Assembly (NCBI RefSeq): GCF_034932105.1 | Contig: NZ_JAYGIG010000119.1 | Coordinates: 1-64,000 of the forward strand | Direction of reading: 5' to 3' | DNA length: 64,000 nucleotides | Source: Leptothoe sp034932105 | Lineage (GTDB): Bacteria; Cyanobacteriota; Cyanobacteriia; Phormidesmidales; Phormidesmidaceae | Shown here: positions 52,952-62,675 of the stretch, piece after piece | Numbering within the stretch: position 1 is the stretch's first letter | Layout of the letters: every line of letters starts with the position of its first letter | Made by a program: the position numbers and the translations under genes | The notes under the pieces: model-generated | The model's input: the letters and a program-made list of their open reading frames with translations, nothing else | Database searches by the model: none | Told to the model about the DNA's origin: nothing

Positions 52952-54175
52952 TTACTTTTTCTGGCAAAATTGCTCAACGCATCGCACAAATATTTCTACC
53001 CCAGTGCCCAGGACGGTTTCGTCAAAATCAAACCGAGGGTGATGGTGGGGATAGTCCAGGTTTAATTCGGGGTTCGCCGAGCCTAAAAAGAAATAACAGC
53101 CGGGTTTTTCCTGCAAAAAGAAGGACATGTCTTCACCCCCCATGGTTTGGCATTCGGGCACCACTCCAGCTGGGGTTTCAATCACAGAGCTGGCAACGGA
53201 TCTAACCAATTCTGTGATGGTTGGATCATTAATCACCGGGGGGTAGAGCCGTTCATAGTCAAACTGGTAGCTGGCTCCATGGGCCTGGCACAGTCCGGCA
53301 ATAATGGCCTCCATGCGCTCGGGTAAGAGGTCTCGATAGTCTGGGTTAAAGTAGCGTACGGTACCGCTCAGACGGGCCGTGTTGGCAATTACATTCACCG
53401 CTGTCCCTGCTTGAAACTCCCCCACGGTGACAACGGCTGATTCGATCGGGCTAATGTTGCGGGCCACAATGGTTTGTAGGGCGTTGACCACCTGGGCCCC
53501 CACCACAATGGAGTCGATGGTTTGGTGGGGCAATGCGCCGTGCCCACCGCGCCCCTGAATGGTGCAGTGGAAATACTCGGTGGCGGCCATCAGGGGGCCA
53601 CTGCGCACCCCCACCGTCCCCAGGGGGAGGTTATTCCAGATGTGGAGGCCAATGATGGCGTCTACTTCGGGGTGGCTGAGCACCCCGGCTTCGATCATGG
53701 GCTTAGCGCCGCCAGGGCCTTCCTCCGCCGGTTGAAAAATGAATTTCACGGTGCCAGCGAAGGTGTCGCGATGTTGGGACAGATAATGGGCTGTGCCCAG
53801 GGCAATGGTGACATGGCCGTCGTGGCCGCAGGCGTGCATTTTGCCGTCATGCAATGACCGGTAAGGCACCTGGTTCAGTTCTTGGATGGGTAGGGCGTCC
53901 ATGTCGGCTCGGATGGCCAGAACTGGCCCTGGGCTGCTGCCTTCAACCGTGGCGACAATGCCTGTTTTGGCAATGCCGGTCTGGTGGGCAATGCCCCATT
54001 GGGTGAGTTGTTGGGTGATAAAGTCAGCGGTGAGATTTTCTGCGAAACTTAGTTCGGGACGCTGGTGGAGGTAACGCCGCCATTGCACTAGCTGGGATTG
54101 TAGGGTTTGAATCTGGGCCCGCACCTGGGGCGGTGTTTTGGAGATTTGCGTATTGAGGGGCAACGTAGAAACCAT
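52952..54175 (-). CDS. M20 family amidohydrolase (hippurate/IAA-amino-acid hydrolase type)
   Basis: 407 aa. Metal-site motifs: ADMDALPI, MHACGHDGH, QPAEEGPGGAK, GLHIWNNLP and C-terminal MGGEDMSFFL. These are typical of M20D amidohydrolases that remove acyl groups from amino acids or small amides. It lies 58 bp upstream of ureD on the same strand, so it could feed a nitrogen-salvage operon, though this pairing is inference. Confidence 0.93.
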   Translation of the reverse strand: MVSTLPLNTQISKTPPQVRAQIQTLQSQLVQWRRYLHQRPELSFAENLTADFITQQLTQWGIAHQTGIAKTGIVATVEGSSPGPVLAIRADMDALPIQELNQVPYRSLHDGKMHACGHDGHVTIALGTAHYLSQHRDTFAGTVKFIFQPAEEGPGGAKPMIEAGVLSHPEVDAIIGLHIWNNLPLGTVGVRSGPLMAATEYFHCTIQGRGGHGALPHQTIDSIVVGAQVVNALQTIVARNISPIESAVVTVGEFQAGTAVNVIANTARLSGTVRYFNPDYRDLLPERMEAIIAGLCQAHGASYQFDYERLYPPVINDPTITELVRSVASSVIETPAGVVPECQTMGGEDMSFFLQEKPGCYFFLGSANPELNLDYPHHHPRFDFDETVLGTGVEIFVRCVEQFCQKK

Positions 54176-54251
54176 AGGACCTTAGCAGACACAACCGTTA
54201 CAGTTACTGTTATAAACCGTAATCCTATAAACCAATCCTATAAACCTATTT

Positions 54252-54947
54252 TCAGGCCACCCAAAATGCTGCGGGCATGATGGCCTCCAGGGTGAGCTGA
54301 CGCGCGGCAGAGCTAAGCTGCTCTAAGTCCGTGGGATCTTTAAAGTAGGGCAGCACTCCCAGGATGGGGATGCGGGTGAGGTTACTAAGCATGGCCGGTG
54401 GGGCTAGGTGCTCCAAGTTTTTTTCGGCGTCGGGGGTGGAGCAGTTGAGGACGATGCCTTGGAGCTGGAGCTGGTGTTGACGGGCCAGGGCGACATTGGC
54501 TACGGCGTTTGCGATCGCACCCAACTTCACCGGCACCACCAGCACCACTGGCAGCCGCCAGTCCGCCGCCAGATCCGCCACCGTCATCTCATCCGTCACC
54601 GGTGACCCCAGCCCCCCCAGACCTTCCACCAGCACCCAGTCACATTGCTGACCTAACGTGACATATCGGTGCCAGGCAGGAGCCAAATCCACCGTCCTAT
54701 GCTCCAACGCCGCCGCAATCGGCGGAGCCAAAGGAGCCTGGTAAAACACCGGGTTTAGCTCCTCCAAGGACTGTTCCAAATCAAATAATTGTTGAAATAA
54801 TTCCCGATCTCCCCGCCCCGACTGGATTGGTTTCAGTACCCCCAACCGCCGGGAAGCGCAATACTGTCGCCAATAGGCCATCAGAGCACAGGTCAATACC
54901 GTCTTACCACAATCCGTATCCGTCGCCGCAATTAATAATCCACTCAC
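54252..54947 (-). CDS. bioD: dethiobiotin synthetase
   Basis: 231 aa. The P-loop is TDTDCGKTVLT near the N-terminus, the substrate region VLKPIQSG, and the segment WVLVEGLGGLGSPV. It is an ATP-dependent ligase closing the ureido ring of dethiobiotin from DAPA and CO2. The other bio synthesis genes are not adjacent; bioY lies at 20702. Confidence 0.93.
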   Translation of the reverse strand: MSGLLIAATDTDCGKTVLTCALMAYWRQYCASRRLGVLKPIQSGRGDRELFQQLFDLEQSLEELNPVFYQAPLAPPIAAALEHRTVDLAPAWHRYVTLGQQCDWVLVEGLGGLGSPVTDEMTVADLAADWRLPVVLVVPVKLGAIANAVANVALARQHQLQLQGIVLNCSTPDAEKNLEHLAPPAMLSNLTRIPILGVLPYFKDPTDLEQLSSAARQLTLEAIMPAAFWVA

Positions 54948-55020
54948 TATTTAGCCAATAGTGGGCCTTGCCCACCCTACGAATTTTTCCTTTTCTAAAA
55001 TATGGAAATCCCTAGACAAC

Positions 55021-57093
55021 CTAAGGATTTCCCTGACCCACAATTTGCACATCCAAGGTAAACTCCGCCGCACTGCTCGACCGCACATCTACCTCATAAT
55101 CACCCCCCAAAGGTAAATAGCTGTTCCAATACAGCACCCCTTCCGCATCCGCAATCGGTTCTCCTCCTGGAAATGACACATCAAAGGTGACTGGGCCACT
55201 AGCCTGGGTAATTTTCACCGTAATAATCTGTCCCTGTTGGGCATTCACCACATACTTCTGCACTCGGCCAGGTCCCACCGAGTTCGCTAACAACGTCCCC
55301 GTTTGCCCTTCAGGAAATAGCACCCGCTGAGAAGAAACCTGTTCCTGCACATCATCGGGTGACCCACCATCCGATTCACCGTCCCCAGACCCACTACCAT
55401 CCTGCTCTGCCCCGGTATCCCCGCTATCACTGCCGTCCTCCTCCGGTGACAAGGGGATATCGGTATCCTCCTCAGGACTACCAGTGCCCGCTGCGGCTAG
55501 GGATAGCCCCAGCCCATAGGTTCCCTCCTCTGTGTCGCGGGTAGTCTCCACCTGCACACTATAGCGGCCATCCTCGGGCAGTTCCCCCTGCCAATCCAAC
55601 ACCTGCTGACCCCCGCTTAATGGCTTGCCCTCAGGATCTAGCACCGACAGAACCACCCCCTCCCCTTCTAAGGATGTACTCAGGGTTTGTCCCGCTTTCC
55701 CCTCAAACGCGTAGTCAACGGTGTCGCCTTGCCGAATCTCTCCCTCAACGGTTTTCTGCTCACCCACCACTAGCTCGATGTCAGAGACATAGTTGGTGGG
55801 GCCATCCGGTTCCAAGGGCTTAGGTTGAGAGGCATCAGGCTGTTTATTCCCTGGGTTTTTGGTAGAGTCCAACTCCTCCGGCAGTGGTAGCCGTTGCACT
55901 TGATTTTCCTGGGCAGGTGGTTCTGGCTTCAAGACATAATTCACCGTAGCCCAGCCCCCCACTCCGGCTAAGGTCGTTGCCCCCACAAACATGGCTGTCA
56001 AGACCAATGGATTATCCAATGCCCCCTGCTGCCGTTTGGACGATGTCACCACCTGGGTTTTAGCCCCAGCCGGGCGGGTGCCTGATCGCCCTGTTCCGTC
56101 AGCGCCCACTGTTCCCATGGGGCCATGCCCAGAGGTAGTCCTAAGTTGTGTGCTAGAGCTATCCATTGGGCTACTGACCGCCACCGTCCGCATTTCAGAA
56201 ATCGGTAGCGGTTGTGGTGCCCTCGTCACCGTCGGATTTTGCCCAGGGCTGCTAGGGGTGGGCCCCCTCCCCTGCAATGCCTGGAGCATTTCACTGACTG
56301 ACTGATAACGATCCGTGGGACGATAGCTCAGGGCTTTGTCTAGCACCGCCGCCAGCTGATCGCTGACCTGCACAAACGGCCGCCATTGCCAGCTCAGAGT
56401 CGCATCATCAAACAGTTCATGGGGTTCTTTCCCCGTCAGTAATACCAAACAGGTCACCGCCAAGGCATAGAGGTCACTGCTGGGGTAAGCTCGCCCTGAC
56501 TGCAGCTGTTCGCTGGGGGCATATCCTGCCTTACCCACCGTGGTTGCCTGCACAGTCGTGGTACTAGTCTGGAGCCGAGTCACCACCTCTTTTACCACAC
56601 CAAAGTCAATCAGCACGGGTCTTTGATCGCTACGGCGCAAAATAATATTGTCAGGGCTAATGTCTCGATGAATAATGCCCGTTGCATGAATATGGGCTAA
56701 AACCGGCAATAGCTGCCCCAAAAAAGCCCGAATTTCAGTTTCCGAAAAGGCCTGCCCCGGACGCTGTTGGAGAATTTCTCGGTAGGTTAGCCCCTCAATA
56801 TGGTCTTGCACCAAAAATAGGCGTTGGTCTTGCTCAAAAGTGGCCCGAAACTGCGGAATCTGAGGATGACTAATCTGGTACAGAATTTCAGCTTCTCGTT
56901 GAAATAGCTCAGCCGCTTTACTAGAGAAGCGATCGCCGCCCGTTGTGGGCATAAATTCTTTGATCACGCACTCCTCATCAAAGCGCCCTTGGTCTTTGGT
57001 CAGGTAGGTACGCCCAAACCCGCCCTGACCCAGTAATCGGACAATGCGGTATCGATTTTGCAAAAGAGCACCGATGGCTAGGGCAGGCTGCAT
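55021..57093 (-). CDS. membrane Ser/Thr protein kinase with C-terminal PPC-like domains
   Basis: 690 aa from ATG 57093; an in-frame ATG at 57195 would add a non-conserved 34-residue leader. The Hanks-type kinase domain (about 13-285) has LGQGGFGRTY, VIKEF, HRDISPDN (catalytic Asp) and DFG (LIDFGVVKE). It is followed by a Ser/Thr/Pro linker, one membrane helix (about 360-380, LTAMFVGATTLAGVGGW) and two extracytoplasmic beta-domains resembling pre-peptidase C-terminal (PPC) repeats, separated by an Asp/Ser/Gly-rich acidic stretch. The outer part may sense envelope ligands. Confidence 0.93.
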   Translation of the reverse strand: MQPALAIGALLQNRYRIVRLLGQGGFGRTYLTKDQGRFDEECVIKEFMPTTGGDRFSSKAAELFQREAEILYQISHPQIPQFRATFEQDQRLFLVQDHIEGLTYREILQQRPGQAFSETEIRAFLGQLLPVLAHIHATGIIHRDISPDNIILRRSDQRPVLIDFGVVKEVVTRLQTSTTTVQATTVGKAGYAPSEQLQSGRAYPSSDLYALAVTCLVLLTGKEPHELFDDATLSWQWRPFVQVSDQLAAVLDKALSYRPTDRYQSVSEMLQALQGRGPTPSSPGQNPTVTRAPQPLPISEMRTVAVSSPMDSSSTQLRTTSGHGPMGTVGADGTGRSGTRPAGAKTQVVTSSKRQQGALDNPLVLTAMFVGATTLAGVGGWATVNYVLKPEPPAQENQVQRLPLPEELDSTKNPGNKQPDASQPKPLEPDGPTNYVSDIELVVGEQKTVEGEIRQGDTVDYAFEGKAGQTLSTSLEGEGVVLSVLDPEGKPLSGGQQVLDWQGELPEDGRYSVQVETTRDTEEGTYGLGLSLAAAGTGSPEEDTDIPLSPEEDGSDSGDTGAEQDGSGSGDGESDGGSPDDVQEQVSSQRVLFPEGQTGTLLANSVGPGRVQKYVVNAQQGQIITVKITQASGPVTFDVSFPGGEPIADAEGVLYWNSYLPLGGDYEVDVRSSSAAEFTLDVQIVGQGNP

Positions 57094-57261
57094 AGTAAAC
57101 GTCCAAACAATGTTGACATCAACAGGTTCAACGCCTGGGGGTAAGTTTCCAGACAGGCTATACCACTCTAACCCAATGCTCCATAAATGCTCCATCGTTT
57201 AGTCCCTATACTGTTTCGGGAATGATGGAGGCACGAAACCCACTTTTTTAGCAATATCGCA

Positions 57262-58719
57262 ATGCACTACGGTGTTACTCCAACTGGCACGAATACTCAG
57301 CCAACTATCTCCATGGGGCCGCGTCCGACATGTCCGCTGGATGGAACGCCGCCCATGGCCCGTGAACAAAGGCGTATCAGTGCTCTAGAACAGCTCAGTT
57401 TAACCAACTCAGAACCAATCCCTGTCTTTGAAGAGGCCGCCCAAAGTGTCTCTCGACTGCTTGCTGCCCCCATTTGCCTAGTCAGCGTGTTTGACAAACA
57501 TAACCAGATTTTTAAGGCCACCATGGGGTTATCCAGCTTGGGCTTGATGAATCAGTTGGCCGCTACCCGTGAACTGCCCAAGCTCGAATCCTTTGGCATT
57601 CATGTGGTCGATAGTGGACAGTCGCTCATGCTCGCAGATGTGGCCCAGCATCCAGCCTTTAGCCAAAGCCTATTGGTGCAAAAGTATGGCGTACAGGCCT
57701 ATTTGGGTGTCCCCCTAATGACTGCTGAGAGATGCTGCATAGGCACCCTAGAGGTGATGGATATTATGCCGCGCCAATATACTCAGCAGGATCTGGTCCT
57801 ACTCGAACTCAATGCTCGCTGGGCCATGAGTGAATATGAAAAGCAATGTTGGTTAAAAAATGGAAAAATCCAACAGAAAACAGCTGACAATAATTCCATC
57901 ACCCCTGCGGAGAAAACAAGTCAAAGTAGAATCGATACTCTCCGCATAGGATTAATCTCACGGCTCACCCAAGATTTACGTAATCCCCTAACCGCTATCA
58001 CTGGCATGGCCAGTATGCTAAGCCGTGAAATTTATGGTCCCCTAACCGAGAAACAGCAAGAATACGCCAACATTGTTTTACATAGCAGTCAGAATCTACT
58101 GTCTTTAACTAACGAGATCATGGAGTTGGGCTCGATTGAGCATCAACCCTATGAGTTACTCCTTAAACCTGTAGATATTGAAATGCTGGCTCAACAGAGC
58201 TTGCATCCGATAGAGGCCAGATCTAACCAGAAAGACCTCAGCTTTAATCTAACGGTAGAGCCAGGTTCACGGATATGGGTGCTGGACAAGAGCATCATTA
58301 AACAACTGCTCTACTATCTCATCTTCAGTATTTCAAAAGCATCCACCGGTGGCAGTATGGTGCGCCTCCATGTCTCTCGCAAAGATGAGCGTCTCAACTT
58401 AGCTGTGTGGGTCTCTAACCCATGGCTGGGGGAAGATTTGCCTCAAACAGTCATTGCCTGGGGGCGGAAAAATGATTTACTCCCGCCAGCACCTGCTCCA
58501 GAGCCATCCTATGGTTTTGAAGTCATGGAAGATTGGGGGGGATCCGTCAATCGTGACCAGTCACACAACGAACTTGTAGAAACTGATGACTGGCAAGAAC
58601 TAGGATTGCTCCTGAGTCAACAACTTACCGCTGTCCACGATGGCGAAATTACTATTCAAGGATCCCAGACCAATGGCTATCGCTATATTGTGAGTTTTCC
58701 ACCTTTTGAAGTTGACTAA
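57262..58719 (+). CDS. GAF-domain histidine-kinase-like protein lacking the phospho-His
   Basis: 485 aa. A GAF domain (about 50-190: ICLVSVFDKHNQIFKA, YLGVPLMTAE) is followed by a HisKA-like dimerisation helix (about 225-290). There the usual SHELRTPL reads TQDLRNPL, with Gln237 at the phosphoacceptor His. A weak HATPase-like region (about 295-480) has an atypical N-box (FSISKAS). Autophosphorylation is not expected. It is probably a pseudo-kinase scaffold or regulator. No response regulator gene is adjacent. A terminator follows at 58763. Confidence 0.85.
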   Translation: MHYGVTPTGTNTQPTISMGPRPTCPLDGTPPMAREQRRISALEQLSLTNSEPIPVFEEAAQSVSRLLAAPICLVSVFDKHNQIFKATMGLSSLGLMNQLAATRELPKLESFGIHVVDSGQSLMLADVAQHPAFSQSLLVQKYGVQAYLGVPLMTAERCCIGTLEVMDIMPRQYTQQDLVLLELNARWAMSEYEKQCWLKNGKIQQKTADNNSITPAEKTSQSRIDTLRIGLISRLTQDLRNPLTAITGMASMLSREIYGPLTEKQQEYANIVLHSSQNLLSLTNEIMELGSIEHQPYELLLKPVDIEMLAQQSLHPIEARSNQKDLSFNLTVEPGSRIWVLDKSIIKQLLYYLIFSISKASTGGSMVRLHVSRKDERLNLAVWVSNPWLGEDLPQTVIAWGRKNDLLPPAPAPEPSYGFEVMEDWGGSVNRDQSHNELVETDDWQELGLLLSQQLTAVHDGEITIQGSQTNGYRYIVSFPPFEVD

Positions 58720-58762
58720 TATATCAGAAACAGCTTAACAACAACTAAAATTAATCAAAAAC

Positions 58763-58806
58763 AAAACGAAATTGAAACTGCTAAAACAGCTTCAATTTCG
58801 TTTTTT
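58763..58806 (+). terminator. rho-independent terminator after the GAF protein gene
   Basis: The stem AACGAAATTGAA with TTCAATTTCGTT, plus an inner GCT/AGC pairing, is followed by TTTTTT. It lies about 44 bp beyond the stop. Confidence 0.88.
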
Positions 58807-59045
58807 CTATCCAACATTCCGCACTCCCAACTGTCACAATCAGGCATTAAATCTGAAAGCCTTTTACATAGAGACTTTGAATGCCTTAATAGTTCTCTTG
58901 AACTATTTTTAGATTATTCTCAATAGTGCCTAGCTATTGAGAATCTATGCCTCTTTAGAGACTGTAATCCATTGGCTTCGTCATTAATTAGCTTTGTGCC
59001 ACTTAGAAGGGCGGAATGTGGGTATTATGCAAGAGGTCTAATATA

Positions 59046-59153
59046 AATGGGGTGGTGGTGGTAGATTTTGGCAACATCACCAACGCTAGCTCTGCTGGAA
59101 ATGTGGTGAATGATGCCTATGGTTATGTGCGCTTTCGGACAGCGGTAAAGTAG
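59046..59153 (+). pseudogene. C-terminal fragment of a secreted repeat-type protein
   Basis: An open frame ending at TAG 59151-59153 reads VVDFGNITNASSAGNVVNDAYG then YVRFRTAVK. This resembles the end of a DUF11/adhesin-like beta domain. There is no start codon or N-terminal part nearby. The flanks in 58720-59239 otherwise hold only the terminator at 58763. Confidence 0.35.
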
Positions 59154-59239
59154 AGCATCTCAACCACGTCTTTGGGGAAATTCAAACAAGATCTGAGTCT
59201 GCACTGAGCTAGGGTAAGGCATAGGTGCCGAGGTAACCC

Positions 59240-60781
59240 ATGCAAGAACTCTGGTGGATTTTGATGTTTCAGCTGAGGGCACAGTTGGCCTTGCTGCAGC
59301 TGGCGGCGGTGCCAACCTATGGCAGTATTGCCTATGAGTATGAAAAAAACTCGTATCCCTTGGCTATGGCCGATGTGCTGTGGGGACAACAGGCATCGGC
59401 TCTTGACTTTTTGCAACAAATTGATGCCCAATCGGCTGAAACCCAGGGGATCGATCTGCTCTCAGGGTTTACCCTGAAGGGCCAGATGCGCAAGTATTTT
59501 TACTTTGGGGACCAGCTTGACCCGGCCTATCGGCAGCGGATGTGGGAGGCCATGTATGGGTTTACTGTCACCGATCCGCTGACGCGTAAAGCTGACCCAC
59601 CCCGCAAGTTTTGGGCCCGATCTACGGATGACTGTGATACTCCGGTGGATTGTCGGAACACGGACAATCTAAGGGCCATGCGCGATACATCGGTGTACCT
59701 GATGGCGGAGGAGACCGGCAACGAAGCCACCCGGTTAATTTATAAGCAACACCTGGAACGCTATGTTTCCACGCTGCTGGATATTGGCATGGGGGAATGG
59801 GATAGTCCGGTATACCACGGGCATACCACGGCGGCCTATCTCAACCTATATGACTTTGCCCAGGATCCTGAGGTGAAACAGTTGGCCCAGGATGCACTGG
59901 ACTGGCTATACCGTTCAGCGGCTATCAAGTATTGGCGCGGTGTTTGGACTGGGCCGTCTAAACGGACCTATGGGGATGGGGCGGCTCAGTTTTTCTGGCT
60001 ATATTTTGGTGATGCCCCGGCCCCTAAAGAGGTTGAGCGGGATTGGATCTATGCCCTGACCAGTGATTATTTACCCCCTGAGGATGTGGTTGCGATCGCA
60101 CAGCGTCGATTCTCTAAACCCATGGAACTACAACGTACCCACCCCCACTACGAAAACTGGAAACCCGACCGCTATGGCCCTGCCTTTTATGAAACGTTGT
60201 ACATTGGCCAGGTTTATCAGCTCGGTAGCCTCGCCCAGGGGACTGGCGGTGATTGGAATGGATTTAGTTTGCATGGAGTGAACGGCAGCGGTATTGATCA
60301 GTTTCAGGTGAATGCTGAGCAGCCCCATGTTATAGCCCAGTACGAAAATCTGTTGATTTGGTATGGAACGGAATCACCGAGTATTGATTTTCCTGATAGT
60401 TGTGTTGAACAACCGATGGATACCATTACGTTTTTGGACTGTGACCCAGTTTGGGTGGCCGTCCATCCATTTGATCGCGGGTTTGTGTTGGAGATAGGGG
60501 AACCCCGAACCCATAGTAGTTTTCTGACTTTTCAAAAAGCTGTTACTAACCAATCACGCCTGATCTTAGAGACGCCTCGGACCGAGTATCGCGGTAGTCA
60601 GGGAAAAACTATCGCCATGATTCCCCAGGGCAGGGGCTTACCGAAGGTTTGGCGTGATGGCACCGAGCACGACTGGACACACCACGACAGAGAACCATTG
60701 TTTATTTTTCCGGCGATTAGTTCGCCCGTTGCCACTGACGAACAACTTCTTCTACCACATTCCGATCGGGGGGAGGACTGA
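59240..60781 (+). CDS. 513-aa protein of unknown function, alpha-helical toroid-like
   Basis: ATG 59240 follows AGGTAAC. The first two thirds are helical with repeated aromatic motifs (DALDWLYRSAAIKYWRG, GAAQFFWLYFGDAP, YGPAFYETLYIGQVYQLG), as in alpha/alpha-toroid glycosidases and lyases. The last third looks beta-rich. There is no clear catalytic signature and no convincing signal peptide. I do not recognise the family. The last 65 bp overlap the convergent substrate-binding protein gene, an unusually long overlap. Confidence 0.65.
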   Translation: MQELWWILMFQLRAQLALLQLAAVPTYGSIAYEYEKNSYPLAMADVLWGQQASALDFLQQIDAQSAETQGIDLLSGFTLKGQMRKYFYFGDQLDPAYRQRMWEAMYGFTVTDPLTRKADPPRKFWARSTDDCDTPVDCRNTDNLRAMRDTSVYLMAEETGNEATRLIYKQHLERYVSTLLDIGMGEWDSPVYHGHTTAAYLNLYDFAQDPEVKQLAQDALDWLYRSAAIKYWRGVWTGPSKRTYGDGAAQFFWLYFGDAPAPKEVERDWIYALTSDYLPPEDVVAIAQRRFSKPMELQRTHPHYENWKPDRYGPAFYETLYIGQVYQLGSLAQGTGGDWNGFSLHGVNGSGIDQFQVNAEQPHVIAQYENLLIWYGTESPSIDFPDSCVEQPMDTITFLDCDPVWVAVHPFDRGFVLEIGEPRTHSSFLTFQKAVTNQSRLILETPRTEYRGSQGKTIAMIPQGRGLPKVWRDGTEHDWTHHDREPLFIFPAISSPVATDEQLLLPHSDRGED

Positions 60782-61811
60782 TCTGTCCCTTAGGGTCGGT
60801 CATAGCTCCAGGAATATTTTTACTCCAGGGGCTGTTGGGGACTGAGGCTAGATCAACTTGGGCATTCATGGGACGAAAGCCGTGTTGGACAAAGACAGCT
60901 TGCTGTTCTGGGGCCATCAAGAAATCAATAAACCCCCGCGCGGCTTTGGCTTCGCCGCCGCTGATGTCACGGCGCACAATGGCGGCGGTGGAGACGGTCT
61001 CAATGGTGGGATCTAGGTAAAGAATTTGGTAGGGCTGGCCTTGGGTTGCACTGGACTGCTCCCAACGGTGGAGGGCCACACTCTCATAGACCGTGGCAAT
61101 GTCAGCATCGTTGGGGCCACGGGTAATGAACTCTTGTAACAACGTATCAGTGGAGCGGGGGGGCTGATACACCGAGCGTTTCACCAGCCCAAATAGGGCT
61201 TGAACATTGTCTTTGCTAAAGTCGCTAGTATTCAAGTTGTTACTGTTGGCCTCGGCCTGGGACCACAGACTCAGGGTGAGCTGACCGCTGTTGGAGCGGG
61301 TGGGGTCGGTGGTGATGAAGTCAAAGCTACCCCAGGCGGCATTGCCACCAATTTTGCCCCAGTTGCCACTGGCCATGGCATCTTCTACCCGCTGCCACTG
61401 AAACTCTCCACCGGGGAATAGGGCCTTGGCCCGCTCGGGCCAGGAAACAGCCACTAGCATGGTTTTGGCAATGGGTTGGGGTGTTTCGTAAAAGGGCTCG
61501 TCACCATACTGGGCCTGCCAGCGCTGGTTGAGCTCGTCCAGCAGCTGGCTGTTGGCGGGAATTAGGACCGTGGGTTTGAAGTCATTTTTGTCGTCGATAA
61601 ATTTGTTGACGATATCTTGGGAGCCTTGAAATTCAAGGTTAATTTGTACCGATGGGTTTTGTTGCTCAAAGCGGGTCTCTAGCAGCTGGAGGGGCTCCTG
61701 GAGTTCGCTGCCGCTGACGATGGTGATGGATTGGTTGACGCCGGGGAGGGGAGCGTAGGCGAGACCGGCGGCGGCGGCGATGATGGCAAGGGAGATAATG
61801 GGTTTAGACAT
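60717..61811 (-). CDS. extracellular solute-binding protein (ABC type)
   Basis: 364 aa from ATG 61811. An N-terminal hydrophobic signal/anchor (IISLAIIAAAAGLAYA) is followed by a type II periplasmic binding fold: ITIVSGSELQEPLQLLETRF, TTDPTRSNSG and FIDFLMAPEQQAVFVQHGFR. It shares the PTRSNSG block with the SBP-VWA protein at the right edge, so the two are paralogues in one cluster. No permease or ATPase is adjacent. A binding-only or sensing role is possible. Confidence 0.85.
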   Translation of the reverse strand: MSKPIISLAIIAAAAGLAYAPLPGVNQSITIVSGSELQEPLQLLETRFEQQNPSVQINLEFQGSQDIVNKFIDDKNDFKPTVLIPANSQLLDELNQRWQAQYGDEPFYETPQPIAKTMLVAVSWPERAKALFPGGEFQWQRVEDAMASGNWGKIGGNAAWGSFDFITTDPTRSNSGQLTLSLWSQAEANSNNLNTSDFSKDNVQALFGLVKRSVYQPPRSTDTLLQEFITRGPNDADIATVYESVALHRWEQSSATQGQPYQILYLDPTIETVSTAAIVRRDISGGEAKAARGFIDFLMAPEQQAVFVQHGFRPMNAQVDLASVPNSPWSKNIPGAMTDPKGQISPPPDRNVVEEVVRQWQRAN

Positions 61812-61931
61812 GGGGAATGGGTAGGTCAATCGGCAATCGGAGGGTGGGCACGGTCCACTGGACAATGGGCATTTTTGGGGTTTCCCGTGGGGGCATTGCA
61901 TGCAATGCCCCCACCGACATTGGAGCGGTCA

Positions 61932-62651
61932 TTAGGCAATCAATACATCGACATTTTCTTGGAAACCCTTGAATTCGTCGCTGAGTTCTCGCAGTTCATC
62001 GGCGGCTATCTCGCTGGTGAGATCGGCGGTGCGCAGTTTGTTTTGTAGCTGTTGCAGCACCCCGCCGGATTCGGCAATTAGGGTGGATAGGTTGGCTAGC
62101 TGGGCCTGACGGGCATCTTCGCCTTGCTTGGCCAGGGCGATATTGCGCTTCAGACTGTTGGCGAGTTTGCCCCATTGTTCTTGGGCGACGCCTTTGCTGT
62201 TGCGGACTTTGATTTCGGCTTGTTTGAGCTGGCTCTCTAGGTCATTAACGGACAAGAGGGCGTCGTTGCCTGCCATGCGCAGGGCCAGCTGGTCGATTTT
62301 TTGGGGCAGTTCTTGGGTGCGATCGCAAGCATACTGCACCACCCCCAACAGCTCTATCTGCTCGCTGGCCGTTAGTAGCTTAGTGGCTTCTGCATTCAGC
62401 TCATCGGCCCGCGTTCCCAGGGCCACTGCCTGCTGGCGCACCTGCTGAAATTCACGGTTGATGACTTTATTGGCGAGTTCAACGGTGTCAGGTGCGCGGG
62501 ACTTGAGGACGGCGGCTCCTGCGGTTGCGATCGCAACCGCACCGGGGATGGCCACCACGCTAGGCAGACCCCCCAGCCGCACTCCCCCTACCAGAAAAAC
62601 GCCCCCTGCCAGTACCGCCAGGGGATACTGCAATGGATTGGCTAGTTTCAT
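61932..62651 (-). CDS. membrane-anchored coiled-coil protein, function unknown
   Basis: 239 aa. Two short hydrophobic segments (about 10-50, LAVLAGGVFLVGGVRLG and VAIPGAVAIATAGAAVL) are followed by about 180 residues of predicted coiled coil (LESQLKQAEIKVRNSKGVAQ, IAADELRELSDEFKGFQENV). It sits between two substrate-binding protein genes on the same strand (25 bp after the upstream one, 120 bp before the next), so it is probably part of the same operon. Loosely similar in layout to TelA-like toxic-anion proteins, but no motif proves it. Confidence 0.65.
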   Translation of the reverse strand: MKLANPLQYPLAVLAGGVFLVGGVRLGGLPSVVAIPGAVAIATAGAAVLKSRAPDTVELANKVINREFQQVRQQAVALGTRADELNAEATKLLTASEQIELLGVVQYACDRTQELPQKIDQLALRMAGNDALLSVNDLESQLKQAEIKVRNSKGVAQEQWGKLANSLKRNIALAKQGEDARQAQLANLSTLIAESGGVLQQLQNKLRTADLTSEIAADELRELSDEFKGFQENVDVLIA

Positions 62652-62675
62652 CGGCGCTCCTAATACTCCGCTTGA

